The notes beneath the pieces are model-generated. The model was not told the DNA's origin, made no database searches, and worked only from the letters and a program-made list of their open reading frames with translations. Source: Mycolicibacterium hippocampi (GTDB taxonomy: Bacteria > Actinomycetota > Actinomycetes > Mycobacteriales > Mycobacteriaceae). From it: 64,000 bases of DNA. The stretch's first letter is position 1. Every line of letters starts with the position of its first letter. Shown one piece after another: positions 53,351 to 61,553 of the stretch. The position numbers were made by a program, and so were the translations under genes. The stretch is from the NCBI RefSeq assembly GCF_010723735.1, contig NZ_BLLB01000002.1:5332001-5396000 (forward strand). The letters are read 5' to 3'.

Positions 53351-54250
53351 TCAGGCCCTCGACACCGCCGAGGCCTCGGCGATCTGTTCCGGGCTCGGGC
53401 GCACCCCGGTGTAGCGCGCGAACTGCTCGGCAGCCTGTAGCGCGATCACCTGCGCCCCGGTGATGACATCGACGCCGGCTGCGCGTGCCGCGCAGATCAG
53501 CGGCGTCTCGGACGGCAGCGCCACGACGTCGAAGACCGTGCGTGCGGCGCGGATCGTCGCGTCGTCGAACGCGACGTCGTTCTCCTCGGGCCCGCCGGCC
53601 ATCCCGATCGGCGTGACGTTGACGACGATGTCGGCGGTGCGCCGGCCGACCTCGGCGGTGTACTCGTAGCCGAGCCGGTCGGCCAGCGCCGCTCCGGCGA
53701 CCGGATTGCGTGCGACGACGACACCGGCGTCGAATCCGCTGTCGGCGAACGCCGCCCCGACGGCACCGGCCATCCCGCCGCTGCCGCGGATCAGCACCGA
53801 CTGCTGCGGGGTCAGCCCGTGAGTGCCGATGAGCTGTTGCACGGCAAGGTAGTCGGTGTTGGATGCGGTGAGCCGGCCGTCATCGTTGACGATCGTGTTC
53901 ACCGACCGGATCGACTTCGCCGAGTGCTCCACAGCGTCGACGAGGTCGAGCACCGCCTGCTTGAACGGCATCGACACCGAGCACCCGCGGATCCCCAACG
54001 CCCGCACCCCACCGATCGCTGCGCTGATGTCGTCGGTGGTGAAGGCCTTGTAGAGGAAGTCGAGTCCCAGTACCTCGTAGAGGTGGTTGTGGAATCGGGT
54101 GCCGATGTTGCTGGGACGTCCCGCCAGCGAGATGCACAGCCGGGTGTCCTTACTCAATTGCGGCCTCCGGCTCGCGGTCCCCAACTGCGGACTCCGGCTC
54201 GCGGTCCCCAACTGCGGCCTCCCACTCGCGGCGCTCAACTGCGGCCTCAT
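53351..54250 (-). CDS. AroE-like shikimate/quinate dehydrogenase with N-terminal repeats
   Basis: 299 residues from an ATG overlapping the pat stop (ATGA). The catalytic-type blocks SLAGRPSNIGTRFHN, SVSMPFKQAVLDLVD (Lys), SNTDYLAVQQL (Asp) and the nucleotide motif IRGSGGMAGAVGAAF fit the shikimate dehydrogenase family, probably a non-biosynthetic paralogue. The family core starts at LSKDTR (possible TTG at 54157). The 31 residues before it are a 9-residue repeat (PQLGTAS type). If the ATG is used, the repeat is translated. Confidence 0.75.
   Translation of the reverse strand: MRPQLSAASGRPQLGTASRSPQLGTASRRPQLSKDTRLCISLAGRPSNIGTRFHNHLYEVLGLDFLYKAFTTDDISAAIGGVRALGIRGCSVSMPFKQAVLDLVDAVEHSAKSIRSVNTIVNDDGRLTASNTDYLAVQQLIGTHGLTPQQSVLIRGSGGMAGAVGAAFADSGFDAGVVVARNPVAGAALADRLGYEYTAEVGRRTADIVVNVTPIGMAGGPEENDVAFDDATIRAARTVFDVVALPSETPLICAARAAGVDVITGAQVIALQAAEQFARYTGVRPSPEQIAEASAVSRA
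54155..54250. repeat. 27-bp tandem repeat at the 5' end of the AroE-like gene
   Basis: Units at 54155-54181, 54182-54208, 54209-54235 and a partial unit at 54236-54250, each starting CAAYTGCGGMCTCC. The first two differ at only two positions; the third is more diverged. The unit length is nine codons, so the copy number can vary without loss of frame. Confidence 0.85.
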
Positions 54251-55245
54251 CCCACCGCCCGGATGACCTGCCGGGCCACGTCCCGGATCTGGCGGGTCAG
54301 CTCGGGCGAGAAAGGCAGATCCTTCGGGTGGGGCACCGCGATCTCGGTGGTGACGACGCCGAGGTCGTCGCGGTGCCACGTCGCGCCGAACCGGTCGAGT
54401 ATCGCCCGCATGGGCGCGTTGTCGCTGAGCACCCGCGCGGTGAACCGCTGCACACCGTCACACCAGGCGGCCACCGAGATGGCGCCCATCAGCAGGGTGC
54501 CGATGCCCCGGCCCTGGTACGCGTCTCCGACGATGAACGCGATCTCGGCCTCTGCCGGGTTGACCGCATCGCGGACGAATCGCACGTCGGCGACCACCGG
54601 GCCGTCGGGCCGGTCGGTCAGCACGAACACGAAGTGCTCCAGGTAGTCCACCTCGAACAGGTAGGCCATCAGCGCTTTCGACGGGACCTTGACCGACTGG
54701 AAACGGCGGTAGAGGGTCTCGCCGGAGAACTCGACCGGGCCGTTGGTGGTGCGTTCGATGTCACCGGGCAACACCGGGCGCAGGTACAGCGTCGAGCCGT
54801 CGCGGACCTCGACCGGGATGGGCGTGACGAACGCGGCCAGGCGCTGGCGGGCGGTCCGCACCAGCTTGTCCATCAGCCCGGGCACCTCGAGCATGGTGGC
54901 GAATGCTTCGCGACCTCCGACCCAGCCGGTCAGCGGATCGGTCGCCACCACCGTCGCGGTCCGCGGCGCATCCCGCAACAGCGCGATCTCGCCGACGATC
55001 AGACCGGGGGTCACCTCGACGACGGTGTCGTGACCGTCGACACCGCTGTGGGTGACTTCGGCGCGACCGGAACCGATCAGCAGGAACGACACCGCGAGTT
55101 CGCCCTGTTGCATCAACACCTGACCGGCGGCGGCCGTCACCGGGCGCAGTTGTGCGGCCAGCGGGACAAGCGCCTCGACGGCGGTTCCCGCGAATACTGC
55201 CAGGGCAGCGAGATCATCGGCTCGGACAACGGTCAGGCCGGACAC
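54247..55245 (-). CDS. pat: Pat: cyclic-nucleotide-regulated protein lysine acetyltransferase
   Basis: 332 residues. An N-terminal cyclic-nucleotide-binding domain (about 10-135) has the phosphate-binding cassette GEIALLRDAPRTATVV. A GNAT acetyltransferase domain follows (about 150-315) with acetyl-CoA motif DAYQGRGIGTLLMG. This architecture matches Rv0998/MSMEG_5458, which are activated by cAMP and acetylate acyl-CoA synthetases and a universal stress protein. It overlaps the AroE-like gene by four bases. Likely targets in this window include the PrpE-like enzyme. Confidence 0.93.
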   Translation of the reverse strand: MSGLTVVRADDLAALAVFAGTAVEALVPLAAQLRPVTAAAGQVLMQQGELAVSFLLIGSGRAEVTHSGVDGHDTVVEVTPGLIVGEIALLRDAPRTATVVATDPLTGWVGGREAFATMLEVPGLMDKLVRTARQRLAAFVTPIPVEVRDGSTLYLRPVLPGDIERTTNGPVEFSGETLYRRFQSVKVPSKALMAYLFEVDYLEHFVFVLTDRPDGPVVADVRFVRDAVNPAEAEIAFIVGDAYQGRGIGTLLMGAISVAAWCDGVQRFTARVLSDNAPMRAILDRFGATWHRDDLGVVTTEIAVPHPKDLPFSPELTRQIRDVARQVIRAVG

Positions 55246-55370
55246 CTCACGAGGTTACGGCGGGCGGGGAATACGGGGCAAGAACCATAAAGGACGAAGT
55301 CACCCGCGGACAGGGTCGGACGGCGAAGTGGCGACAGCCGTGATCAGAATTGTCCACCCCCGCGAATCGG

Positions 55371-55718
55371 CTAGTGCGCGGCGTCGAAAGCTTCGACAAT
55401 CTCGGCTTTGATGCGACCACGATCGGCCACCTCGTGCCCATTCTTTCGCGCCCACTCGCGAATCGCGGCCAGCTGCTCCGGCGAAGACTTGCCGTTGCCG
55501 TTGGTCCGCACGCGGCGCGAACGTCCGCCACCGCGAACCTTTTCCGCCGCCTCGACGTACGGCTTCAGGGCCTTCTCGAATTTGGCGATGTTGGTCGCGG
55601 AAAGGTCAATTTGATAGTCGGCGCCGCGAAACGAGAATTCAACTCGTTCACCGTCGCCTTCGCCTATTTCAGACCCGTCAATATCATCGATCAGTTGGCG
55701 GACAATTACCTCGGCCAT
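55371..55718 (-). CDS. Lsr2-family nucleoid-associated protein (paralogue)
   Basis: 115 residues. The N-terminal dimerisation domain (VIVRQLIDDIDGSEIGEGDG) and C-terminal DNA-binding domain (IREWARKNGHEVADRGRIKA) with the RGR AT-hook-like motif are both present. The sequence is clearly different from the main Lsr2 as I recall it, so this is probably a second copy. Lsr2 bridges AT-rich DNA and silences acquired genes. The promoter overlaps a palindrome (55738-55767). Confidence 0.88.
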   Translation of the reverse strand: MAEVIVRQLIDDIDGSEIGEGDGERVEFSFRGADYQIDLSATNIAKFEKALKPYVEAAEKVRGGGRSRRVRTNGNGKSSPEQLAAIREWARKNGHEVADRGRIKAEIVEAFDAAH

Positions 55719-55737
55719 GACAGCTCCTCATCGAACT

Positions 55738-55767
55738 TAATTACTGGCCAGTAACACTACCAGTAAA
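55738..55767 (-). promoter_or_regulatory. Promoter and palindromic operator of the Lsr2 paralogue
   Basis: On the minus strand TTTACT (55762-55767) and TAATTA (55738-55743) are spaced by 18 bases. Between and across them lies the perfect palindrome TTACTGGCCAGTAA (55741-55754) and a further half-site CCAGTAA (55760-55766). A protein bound there would block the promoter. The regulator is unknown; Lsr2 itself prefers AT-rich DNA and does not need such a palindrome. Confidence 0.6.
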
Positions 55768-55820
55768 TTCGACATGCCTATCCCGAATGTTGATGGATAC
55801 ACCAATAGGCAGACAAGCGG

Positions 55821-58199
55821 TTACTGCCGCGCCATCGCGATCCGGAATCTCTCGTCGGGGTCGATGTAGTGGTCGGCGTCCTCGGCGTCCTCGCCGAGGT
55901 CGATGCGCACCCAGTCGATCTTGCCGCTGAACCGGCTGGTGTGGGCGGTGTAGTCGGGGCTGACGGTGGTTCCGGACTCGTAACCGACATCAGTGGTCTC
56001 GTCGGCGGAGAAGATGAAACCCTGCGTCTGGTCTACGCGCCCGCTGCCCACCTCGGTGCCGTCGTAATAGAGCCTGACGCTGCCACCTCTGCCCATTCCG
56101 CCGCCGTCGTAGTCGAACTCCATCCGCACCTGCGCGGTGCCCGCGGGGACGGGTTCGCTCGCTTCGATGTCATAGGACTTGATGCCGAGCACGTTGTAGT
56201 GGAATTTGGCACGGCCGTCCTTTGTGTACAGGCTCCACCCGCCGAACCTGCCGCCCTGGGCGATGATCACACCCTCGGCACCACTGTCGGGCACATTCAC
56301 TTCCGCGGTGACGGCGAACGACTTGTTCTTGATGTCGAGCACACTGTTCTCAGACAGCCGCCCCATCCCGGCGAACAGCAGCTGGCTGTTGCCCTTGATC
56401 AACGACGGTCGCCCGGCGGTGGCGGGGTTGATCCGCTCGATCTGCCGGTCGTCGAGCGGGAGAACGTTGTACTTGACGGCTTCGATCAGCCAGAGGCGTT
56501 GCAGCTCATGCAGTTTGTCGGGATGCTCTTTGGCGAGATCGTTCGCCTGCGTCCAGTCGCTGTTCCCGTCGTAGAGTTCCCACACGTCGTCGTCGAAGGC
56601 GGGCATCACCTGGCCCCCCATCGCCCAGGGGGTGCGGTGCTTGGTCACCGCGCTCCAGCCCTTGTGGTAGATCCCGCGGTTGCAGAACATCTCGAAGTAC
56701 TGGGTCTCGTGCCGCTCCGGAGCGTCGGCGTCGTCGAAGCTGTACAGCATGCTGGTGCCCTCGATAGGGCTCTGCATCACACCGTTGACGAACGTGGGGG
56801 CCGGGATGCCCGCGGCCTCGAGCACGGTCGGCGCGAAATCGATGACGTGGCTGAACTGGTTGCGGTGGCCACCTTTGTCCTTGATCCCGTTGGGCCAGTG
56901 CACGATGGTGCCGTTGCGGGTGCCGCCCCAGTGCGACGCCACCTGTTTGGTCCACTGGTAGGGGGCGTCCATCGCCCAGGCCCACCCGACGGCGTAGTGG
57001 CCGTAGGAGCCTTCGCCGCCGAACTCGTCGAGCTTCGAGATCATGAACTCGGGCGTCTCGATGTCGGCCATGCCGTTGAAGTTGGCCATCTCGTTGTAGG
57101 CGCCCTGCAGGGTGCCCTCAGCCGAGGCGCCGTTGTCCCCGACGATCAGATAGACGAGGGTGTCGTCGAGCACCGGCCCCAGCGCATCGAGCAGCCGGCC
57201 GACGTGGTGATCGGTGTGCTCCATGAAGGCGGCGTACACCTCCATCTCACGTTCCAGGACGGGCCGCAGCGCGGGATCCATGTCGTCCCAGGCCGGGATC
57301 TCCGCGTCCCGGGGCGTCAGTACGGCGTCCGGCGGGATGACTCCCAGTTCCTTCTGCCGTTCGAAGGTGATCTCGCGCTGGCGGTCCCAGCCGTGGGCGA
57401 ACTTGCCCTTGTACTTGTCGATCCACTCCGGGGGCACCTGGTGGGGCGCATGGGTGGCACCGGGGGCGAAGTACATGAAGAACGGCTTGTCCGGCAGCAG
57501 CGCCTTCTGTTGCCGCACCCAGTTGATCGCCTTGTCGGTCAGATCCTCGGTCAGGTGGTAACCCTCGGCCGCGGTCTTGGGCGGCTCGATCGGGGTGGTC
57601 CCCTCGTAGAGCGCCGGGTCCCACTGGTTGTTCTCCCCGCCGATGAAGCCGTAGAAGTACTCGAAACCGCCGCCGCCGGTGGGCCATGCGGTGAACGGTC
57701 CGGCCGGGCTGGTCTGCCACACCGGAACCTCGTGACACTTGCCGAACTGCGCAGTCGAGTAGCCGTTGAGTTTCAAGGTCAACGCCAATGGCGCCTTGGT
57801 GTTCGGCAACACCGACGTGTAACCGGGTGCGGCGGTGGCGGTCTCGGTGATGTTTCCCATGCCCACCGAGTGGTGGTTGCGGCCGGTCAGCAGCGCTTGC
57901 CGGGTGGGCGAGCACAACGCCGTCGTGTGAAACCGGTTGTACCTCAGGCCGCCTGACGCGAGCTTCTCGAAGTTCGGCGTCTGACACGGCCCGCCGAATG
58001 TACCGCTGGCGCCGAAACCCACGTCGTCGATCAGGATGACGACGACGTTGGGCGCGGTGGCCGGCGGACGTACGTCCCTGATCGGCGGGTAGCCGGTATC
58101 CGGGTCCTTCGCGTCGTACGTCGTCAACCCCATGTGGGCCACATCAGGGATCGGCAGGACGTCGCGACGGATCGAGTCCGGACGCTGTGCTGCGGTCAT
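55821..58199 (-). CDS. Type I arylsulfatase
   Basis: 792 residues of the alkaline-phosphatase superfamily. The N-terminal metal site is VILIDDVGFG. The formylglycine motif CSPTRQALLTGRN has its Cys near residue 96, which must be converted by a formylglycine-generating enzyme not encoded here. FFMYFAPGATHAPHQVP and a C-terminal lectin-like part (about 610-780) follow. No signal peptide is seen, so it is probably cytosolic. It hydrolyses sulfate esters, and a role in sulfur supply is likely. Confidence 0.92.
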   Translation of the reverse strand: MTAAQRPDSIRRDVLPIPDVAHMGLTTYDAKDPDTGYPPIRDVRPPATAPNVVVILIDDVGFGASGTFGGPCQTPNFEKLASGGLRYNRFHTTALCSPTRQALLTGRNHHSVGMGNITETATAAPGYTSVLPNTKAPLALTLKLNGYSTAQFGKCHEVPVWQTSPAGPFTAWPTGGGGFEYFYGFIGGENNQWDPALYEGTTPIEPPKTAAEGYHLTEDLTDKAINWVRQQKALLPDKPFFMYFAPGATHAPHQVPPEWIDKYKGKFAHGWDRQREITFERQKELGVIPPDAVLTPRDAEIPAWDDMDPALRPVLEREMEVYAAFMEHTDHHVGRLLDALGPVLDDTLVYLIVGDNGASAEGTLQGAYNEMANFNGMADIETPEFMISKLDEFGGEGSYGHYAVGWAWAMDAPYQWTKQVASHWGGTRNGTIVHWPNGIKDKGGHRNQFSHVIDFAPTVLEAAGIPAPTFVNGVMQSPIEGTSMLYSFDDADAPERHETQYFEMFCNRGIYHKGWSAVTKHRTPWAMGGQVMPAFDDDVWELYDGNSDWTQANDLAKEHPDKLHELQRLWLIEAVKYNVLPLDDRQIERINPATAGRPSLIKGNSQLLFAGMGRLSENSVLDIKNKSFAVTAEVNVPDSGAEGVIIAQGGRFGGWSLYTKDGRAKFHYNVLGIKSYDIEASEPVPAGTAQVRMEFDYDGGGMGRGGSVRLYYDGTEVGSGRVDQTQGFIFSADETTDVGYESGTTVSPDYTAHTSRFSGKIDWVRIDLGEDAEDADHYIDPDERFRIAMARQ

Positions 58200-58397
58200 C
58201 GGGTGCCTTCCGCACGCGGAGGCCGACGCCGGACGGTGAGCACCCGCCTCCTGGAGCGCCCGCTGAGATCGTACGCATCACCCCGGACCGGCGCATCGAT
58301 CGCGGGAACATGACGGCCCGGCGTCACAACTGGCGGCGTCCTTGGCGCATGATGCGATGCAGACAGAAGTTTCGCGACGTGGACAGGAGCGACGGTA

Positions 58398-58841
58398 GTG
58401 AGGACGTTGATCACCGGAGTAGACGCTGACGGCAAGTCCTGTGTGGTCAGCCGGGACGAGCTGGCGCTGGACCAGCTGGCGCCCGGCTTCGCGATGGGTA
58501 TTCCTTACACGACGGCGACCAGCCCGCCGCCGCAGCGCCCCACAGGCACGGCCCCGCTGATCGACCAGGGAATCGACCCGGGTCTGGTCCGGTGGATGGT
58601 CGTCGAACTCGGACCCGACTCCGAGACACCCATGCACCACACCGACACGCTCGACCTGCAGACGGTGCTGTCGGGAAGCGTCGACCTGATGCTCGGCGAC
58701 GGCGCCCACCGACTGACCCAGGGCGACCTGGTGGTGTTGACCGGTGTCGACCACGCATGGCGGGGAGGGCCCGACGGGTGCCGCCTCAGCGCGGTTCTGA
58801 TCGGCACTCCCCCACCCGACGCGGACGCGGGGTCACGATGA
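58398..58841 (+). CDS. Cupin-domain protein
   Basis: 147 residues. A cupin fold is indicated by PMHHTDTLDLQTVLSGSVDL (metal-binding His pair) and GDLVVLTGVDHAWRGG (second motif with His). The GTG at 58398 is the only sensible start. The stop overlaps the following SDR gene in ATGA form, so the two act together, perhaps as a small catabolic module. The metal and substrate are unknown. Confidence 0.8.
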   Translation: MRTLITGVDADGKSCVVSRDELALDQLAPGFAMGIPYTTATSPPPQRPTGTAPLIDQGIDPGLVRWMVVELGPDSETPMHHTDTLDLQTVLSGSVDLMLGDGAHRLTQGDLVVLTGVDHAWRGGPDGCRLSAVLIGTPPPDADAGSR

Positions 58842-59632
58842 GCGAACCCGGATTCAGTTCGCACTCAGAGCTTTTCACCCTCGCCGGAAAGCGGGCGCTG
58901 GTCACCGGCGGCACCCGTGGCATCGGCCTGATGATGGCACGCGGGTTGCTGCAGGCCGGTGCGCGGGTGGTGATCAGCTCCCGTAAGGCCGATGCCTGTG
59001 AGGCCGCCCGGGCCGAGTTGGCTACGTTCGGCGACGTCCGGGCGGTGCCGGCGGACCTGTCCCGGCACGACGAGTGCTCCCGGCTCGCCGGACTCGTCAC
59101 CTCCGAGGGCGGGCTGGACATCCTGGTCAACAACGCCGGAGCGACGTGGGGTGAACCGCTGGAGAGTTTCCCCGACGCCGCATGGGACAAGGTGCTCGAT
59201 CTCAACGTCAAGTCGCCGTTCTGGATGGTGCAGTCGCTGCTGCCGGCGCTGCGGGAGGCCGGCAACGCGACCGACCCCGCCCGGATCATCAACGTCGGCA
59301 GCATCGACGGCCTGCGGGTCAGCCCGATGCCCATCTACTCCTACGCCAGCAGCAAAGCGGCACTGCACCAACTGACTCGAGCCCTGGCCCGTGAACTCGG
59401 CCCCCAGCACATCACCGTGAACGCCGTCGCCCCAGGGCCGTTTCCGTCGAAGATGATGGCGGCCACGCTGGAGTCCTTCGGCGACGAGATCGCGGCGTCG
59501 GCGCCGCTGCGACGGATCGGATGTGACGACGACATGGCGGGCATCGTGGTCTTTCTTGCCAGCCGGGCGGGTGCCTACCTCACCGGAGCGGTCATCCCCG
59601 TGGACGGCGGCATCTCGACGACGGCAGGCTGA
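58838..59632 (+). CDS. Short-chain dehydrogenase/reductase in the cupin operon
   Basis: 264 residues. TGGTRGIGLMMARGL binds the nucleotide, LVNNAGATWGEPL follows, and the catalytic Ser-Tyr-Lys set is in IYSYASSKAALHQL. The end GAYLTGAVIPVDGGISTT is typical of classical SDRs acting on 3-oxo or hydroxy groups. It starts four bases inside the cupin gene, and the LigD-type polymerase starts two bases after its stop. Confidence 0.88.
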   Translation: MSEPGFSSHSELFTLAGKRALVTGGTRGIGLMMARGLLQAGARVVISSRKADACEAARAELATFGDVRAVPADLSRHDECSRLAGLVTSEGGLDILVNNAGATWGEPLESFPDAAWDKVLDLNVKSPFWMVQSLLPALREAGNATDPARIINVGSIDGLRVSPMPIYSYASSKAALHQLTRALARELGPQHITVNAVAPGPFPSKMMAATLESFGDEIAASAPLRRIGCDDDMAGIVVFLASRAGAYLTGAVIPVDGGISTTAG

Positions 59633-59634
59633 CG

Positions 59635-60588
59635 ATGGCCGTCAGCGAGCAGCGCGCCGGCGTCGACCTGACCAACCTCGACGAGGCGTTGAGCCCGGAA
59701 GCCGGGGCCACCAAACGCGACCTCGTCGATTACCTGGACGGGGTGGCCGAGCGCATGCTGCCCGGGCTCGCGGGGCGGCCGCTGACGGTGCTGCGGGTGT
59801 TGCGCGGCCAGAAGCCGTTCATGCAGAAGAACGTTCCGAAGTACACCCCGGACTGGGTGCGCACCGTCCCGATGTGGGCGGAGGCATCCCAGCGCGAAGT
59901 GCATTACGCGCTGTGTGACGATCGGCGCACGCTGCTGTGGCTGGCGAATCAGCGGGCCGTGGAGTACCACCCGACCCTGGGCTTGGCCGACGACGTCTAC
60001 CGCCCCACGCACCTGGTCCTCGACCTGGATCCGCCCGACGACGACTTCTCGAAAGTCGTGCCCGTCGCCCACCTGGTGCGCCGCGCCCTGGCGGACGCTG
60101 ACCTGTCGGGATCGGTGAAGACCAGTGGGGCCAAGGGAATTCACGTGTTCGTACCCGTCGAGCGCGGCATCCCCGTCGAGGACGTGGCCGCGGCGACGCG
60201 GGCGTTGGCCGCGAGGGCGGCGGCGCTGGACCCGTCGATCGCGACGACGGCCTTCATCGTCGAGGACCGGGAGGGCAAGGTCTTCGTCGACTCCACCAGG
60301 GCCGGCGGCGCCACCGTGGCCGCCGCCTACAGCCCACGCCTACGTCCGGGCACCCCCGTGTCGTTCCCGCTGGAATGGTCTGAGCTGGAACAGGTCACGC
60401 CGCAGGACTTCACCGTCCACACCGCACTGGCTGCTCTCGACGGCAGACCGTCGTGGGCCGATTGGATGCCGCCGCCACAGCGGCTGCCGGCCGAACTGGT
60501 CGAGTTCGGGCACACCATCCCGGTCGCCCGGGTGGCGGCGATGCACGAGGGAAAGCGGCGGGCCCGCGCCCGCCGGCAGACCAGCTGA
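59635..60588 (+). CDS. LigD-type polymerase/primase domain protein
   Basis: 317 residues of the archaeo-eukaryotic primase type found in LigD. FMQKNVPKYTPDWVRTV, the catalytic pair in LVLDLDPPDDDF, and TSGAKGIHVFVPVE with VFVDSTRA are all present. No ligase or nuclease domain is attached. Stand-alone members in mycobacteria (PolD1/PolD2 type) act in end-joining or gap repair. Here it is the third gene of an operon with a cupin and an SDR, an unusual partnership. A perfect palindrome follows. Confidence 0.88.
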   Translation: MAVSEQRAGVDLTNLDEALSPEAGATKRDLVDYLDGVAERMLPGLAGRPLTVLRVLRGQKPFMQKNVPKYTPDWVRTVPMWAEASQREVHYALCDDRRTLLWLANQRAVEYHPTLGLADDVYRPTHLVLDLDPPDDDFSKVVPVAHLVRRALADADLSGSVKTSGAKGIHVFVPVERGIPVEDVAAATRALAARAAALDPSIATTAFIVEDREGKVFVDSTRAGGATVAAAYSPRLRPGTPVSFPLEWSELEQVTPQDFTVHTALAALDGRPSWADWMPPPQRLPAELVEFGHTIPVARVAAMHEGKRRARARRQTS

Positions 60589-60598
60589 CCCGTCTCCC

Positions 60599-60661
60599 CG
60601 CCGGAACGGTATTCCAGCAGCGGTTTTCCGAAAGAGGCGCTGCTGGAATACCGTTCCGGCG
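60599..60661. terminator. Bidirectional terminator-like palindrome, 23-bp perfect arms
   Basis: Arms of 23 bases (beginning CGCCGGAACGGTATTCCAGC) pair without mismatch around a 17-base loop between the convergent LigD-type gene and the cytochrome-oxidase-subunit-IV-like gene. Only a few bases differ from the palindrome at 28003-28065, so both belong to one repeat family. Confidence 0.82.
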
Positions 60662-60676
60662 CGGCCGTGGAGCTGA

Positions 60677-60970
60677 TCAGCGCAGCGCGATGCCCACAAA
60701 GTAGCTGCCCAGCAGCGCTGCGCCGATGACAACCACCCAACCATCCGTCAGCCGGCACAGCAGCGCCGGCGCGTGTCTGACCTCCATGAACTCCCGGAAG
60801 ATCACGCGGACTTTGACCAGAGCGATCACGATGGCCGCAGAGGTGACCAACGAGTTCGCGTGCAGCACCTCGCCGTCGTCGGCAGAGTGGTCGATCCACA
60901 GATAGCAGAGCGTCAGCAGCGTCAAGACCAGCCACGCGATCGGCAGTCTTTTGTTGAACGTGGTGTCCAC
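60677..60970 (-). CDS. Cytochrome c oxidase subunit IV-like membrane protein
   Basis: 97 residues with three hydrophobic helices (about 10-26, 40-56 and 74-95). IVIALVKVRVIFREFMEVRHAP fits the bacterial cytochrome oxidase subunit IV (COX4_pro/CyoD/NorF-like) family. It follows the subunit III gene by four bases and is the last gene of the module. No heme-binding residues are expected. A role in assembly or stability of an oxidase is inferred only. Confidence 0.75.
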   Translation of the reverse strand: MDTTFNKRLPIAWLVLTLLTLCYLWIDHSADDGEVLHANSLVTSAAIVIALVKVRVIFREFMEVRHAPALLCRLTDGWVVVIGAALLGSYFVGIALR

Positions 60971-60974
60971 CGAT

Positions 60975-61553
60975 TCACCTCACGACGTAGAGAAGGGCGA
61001 AGATGAGAACCCAGAGAAAGTCGACGGTGTGCCAGTACGTCGCTCCGGTTTCTACGAGTTGCTGCGAGCGGCGGCCCGGGCTGCGGAGTTGGTGGATGAC
61101 CACCCCGAGCACGACAAAGCCGATGAGTAGGTGCAGACCGTGGATGCCGGTGAGGAAGAAGTAGTAGTTGAAGAACTCGTTACTGGTGACTCCGTTGCCG
61201 GCTGAAACATAGTGAACCCATTCGGACACCTTGGCCGCGAGAAAGATCAACCCGAAGAATGCGGTGAGGCCCGCATTGGTCAGGGCCCTGCGGTATGCGC
61301 CGACGCGAGCGGCCTCGACACATCGTGCCACCGACCACGAACTCAGGAGGAGTACAACGGTATTGAGCACCCCGATGCGCACATCCAGGAACGCCTGGTA
61401 TGGCAGAAAGTCCTCGGGCCGCTGGGCCCGGTTGAACAGATAGACGCCGAAGTATCCGGTGAATATCAGCGCTTCGAAAAGGACGAAGGCCCACATATCC
61501 GGTTGTCCCGGGATGAACTTGGCGTCTCCGACCGATTCCTTGGTGTGGGTCAT
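60975..61553 (-). CDS. Heme-copper oxidase subunit III (NorE/CyoC-like)
   Basis: 192 residues with five hydrophobic helices. PDMWAFVLFEALIFTGYFG, the Glu in the SEWVHYVSAGNG region, FNYYFFLTGIHGLHLLIGF and GATYWHTVDFLWVLIFALLYV are typical of subunit III or NorE. It overlaps the upstream gene by four bases (ATGA). No subunit I or II gene is near, so the partner oxidase must be encoded elsewhere or the protein has another role. Confidence 0.88.
   Translation of the reverse strand: MTHTKESVGDAKFIPGQPDMWAFVLFEALIFTGYFGVYLFNRAQRPEDFLPYQAFLDVRIGVLNTVVLLLSSWSVARCVEAARVGAYRRALTNAGLTAFFGLIFLAAKVSEWVHYVSAGNGVTSNEFFNYYFFLTGIHGLHLLIGFVVLGVVIHQLRSPGRRSQQLVETGATYWHTVDFLWVLIFALLYVVR

Noticed and set aside
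55869..57956. 695-codon plus-strand open frame over the sulfatase
   Set aside because: Shadow of the sulfatase frame; no recognisable domain.
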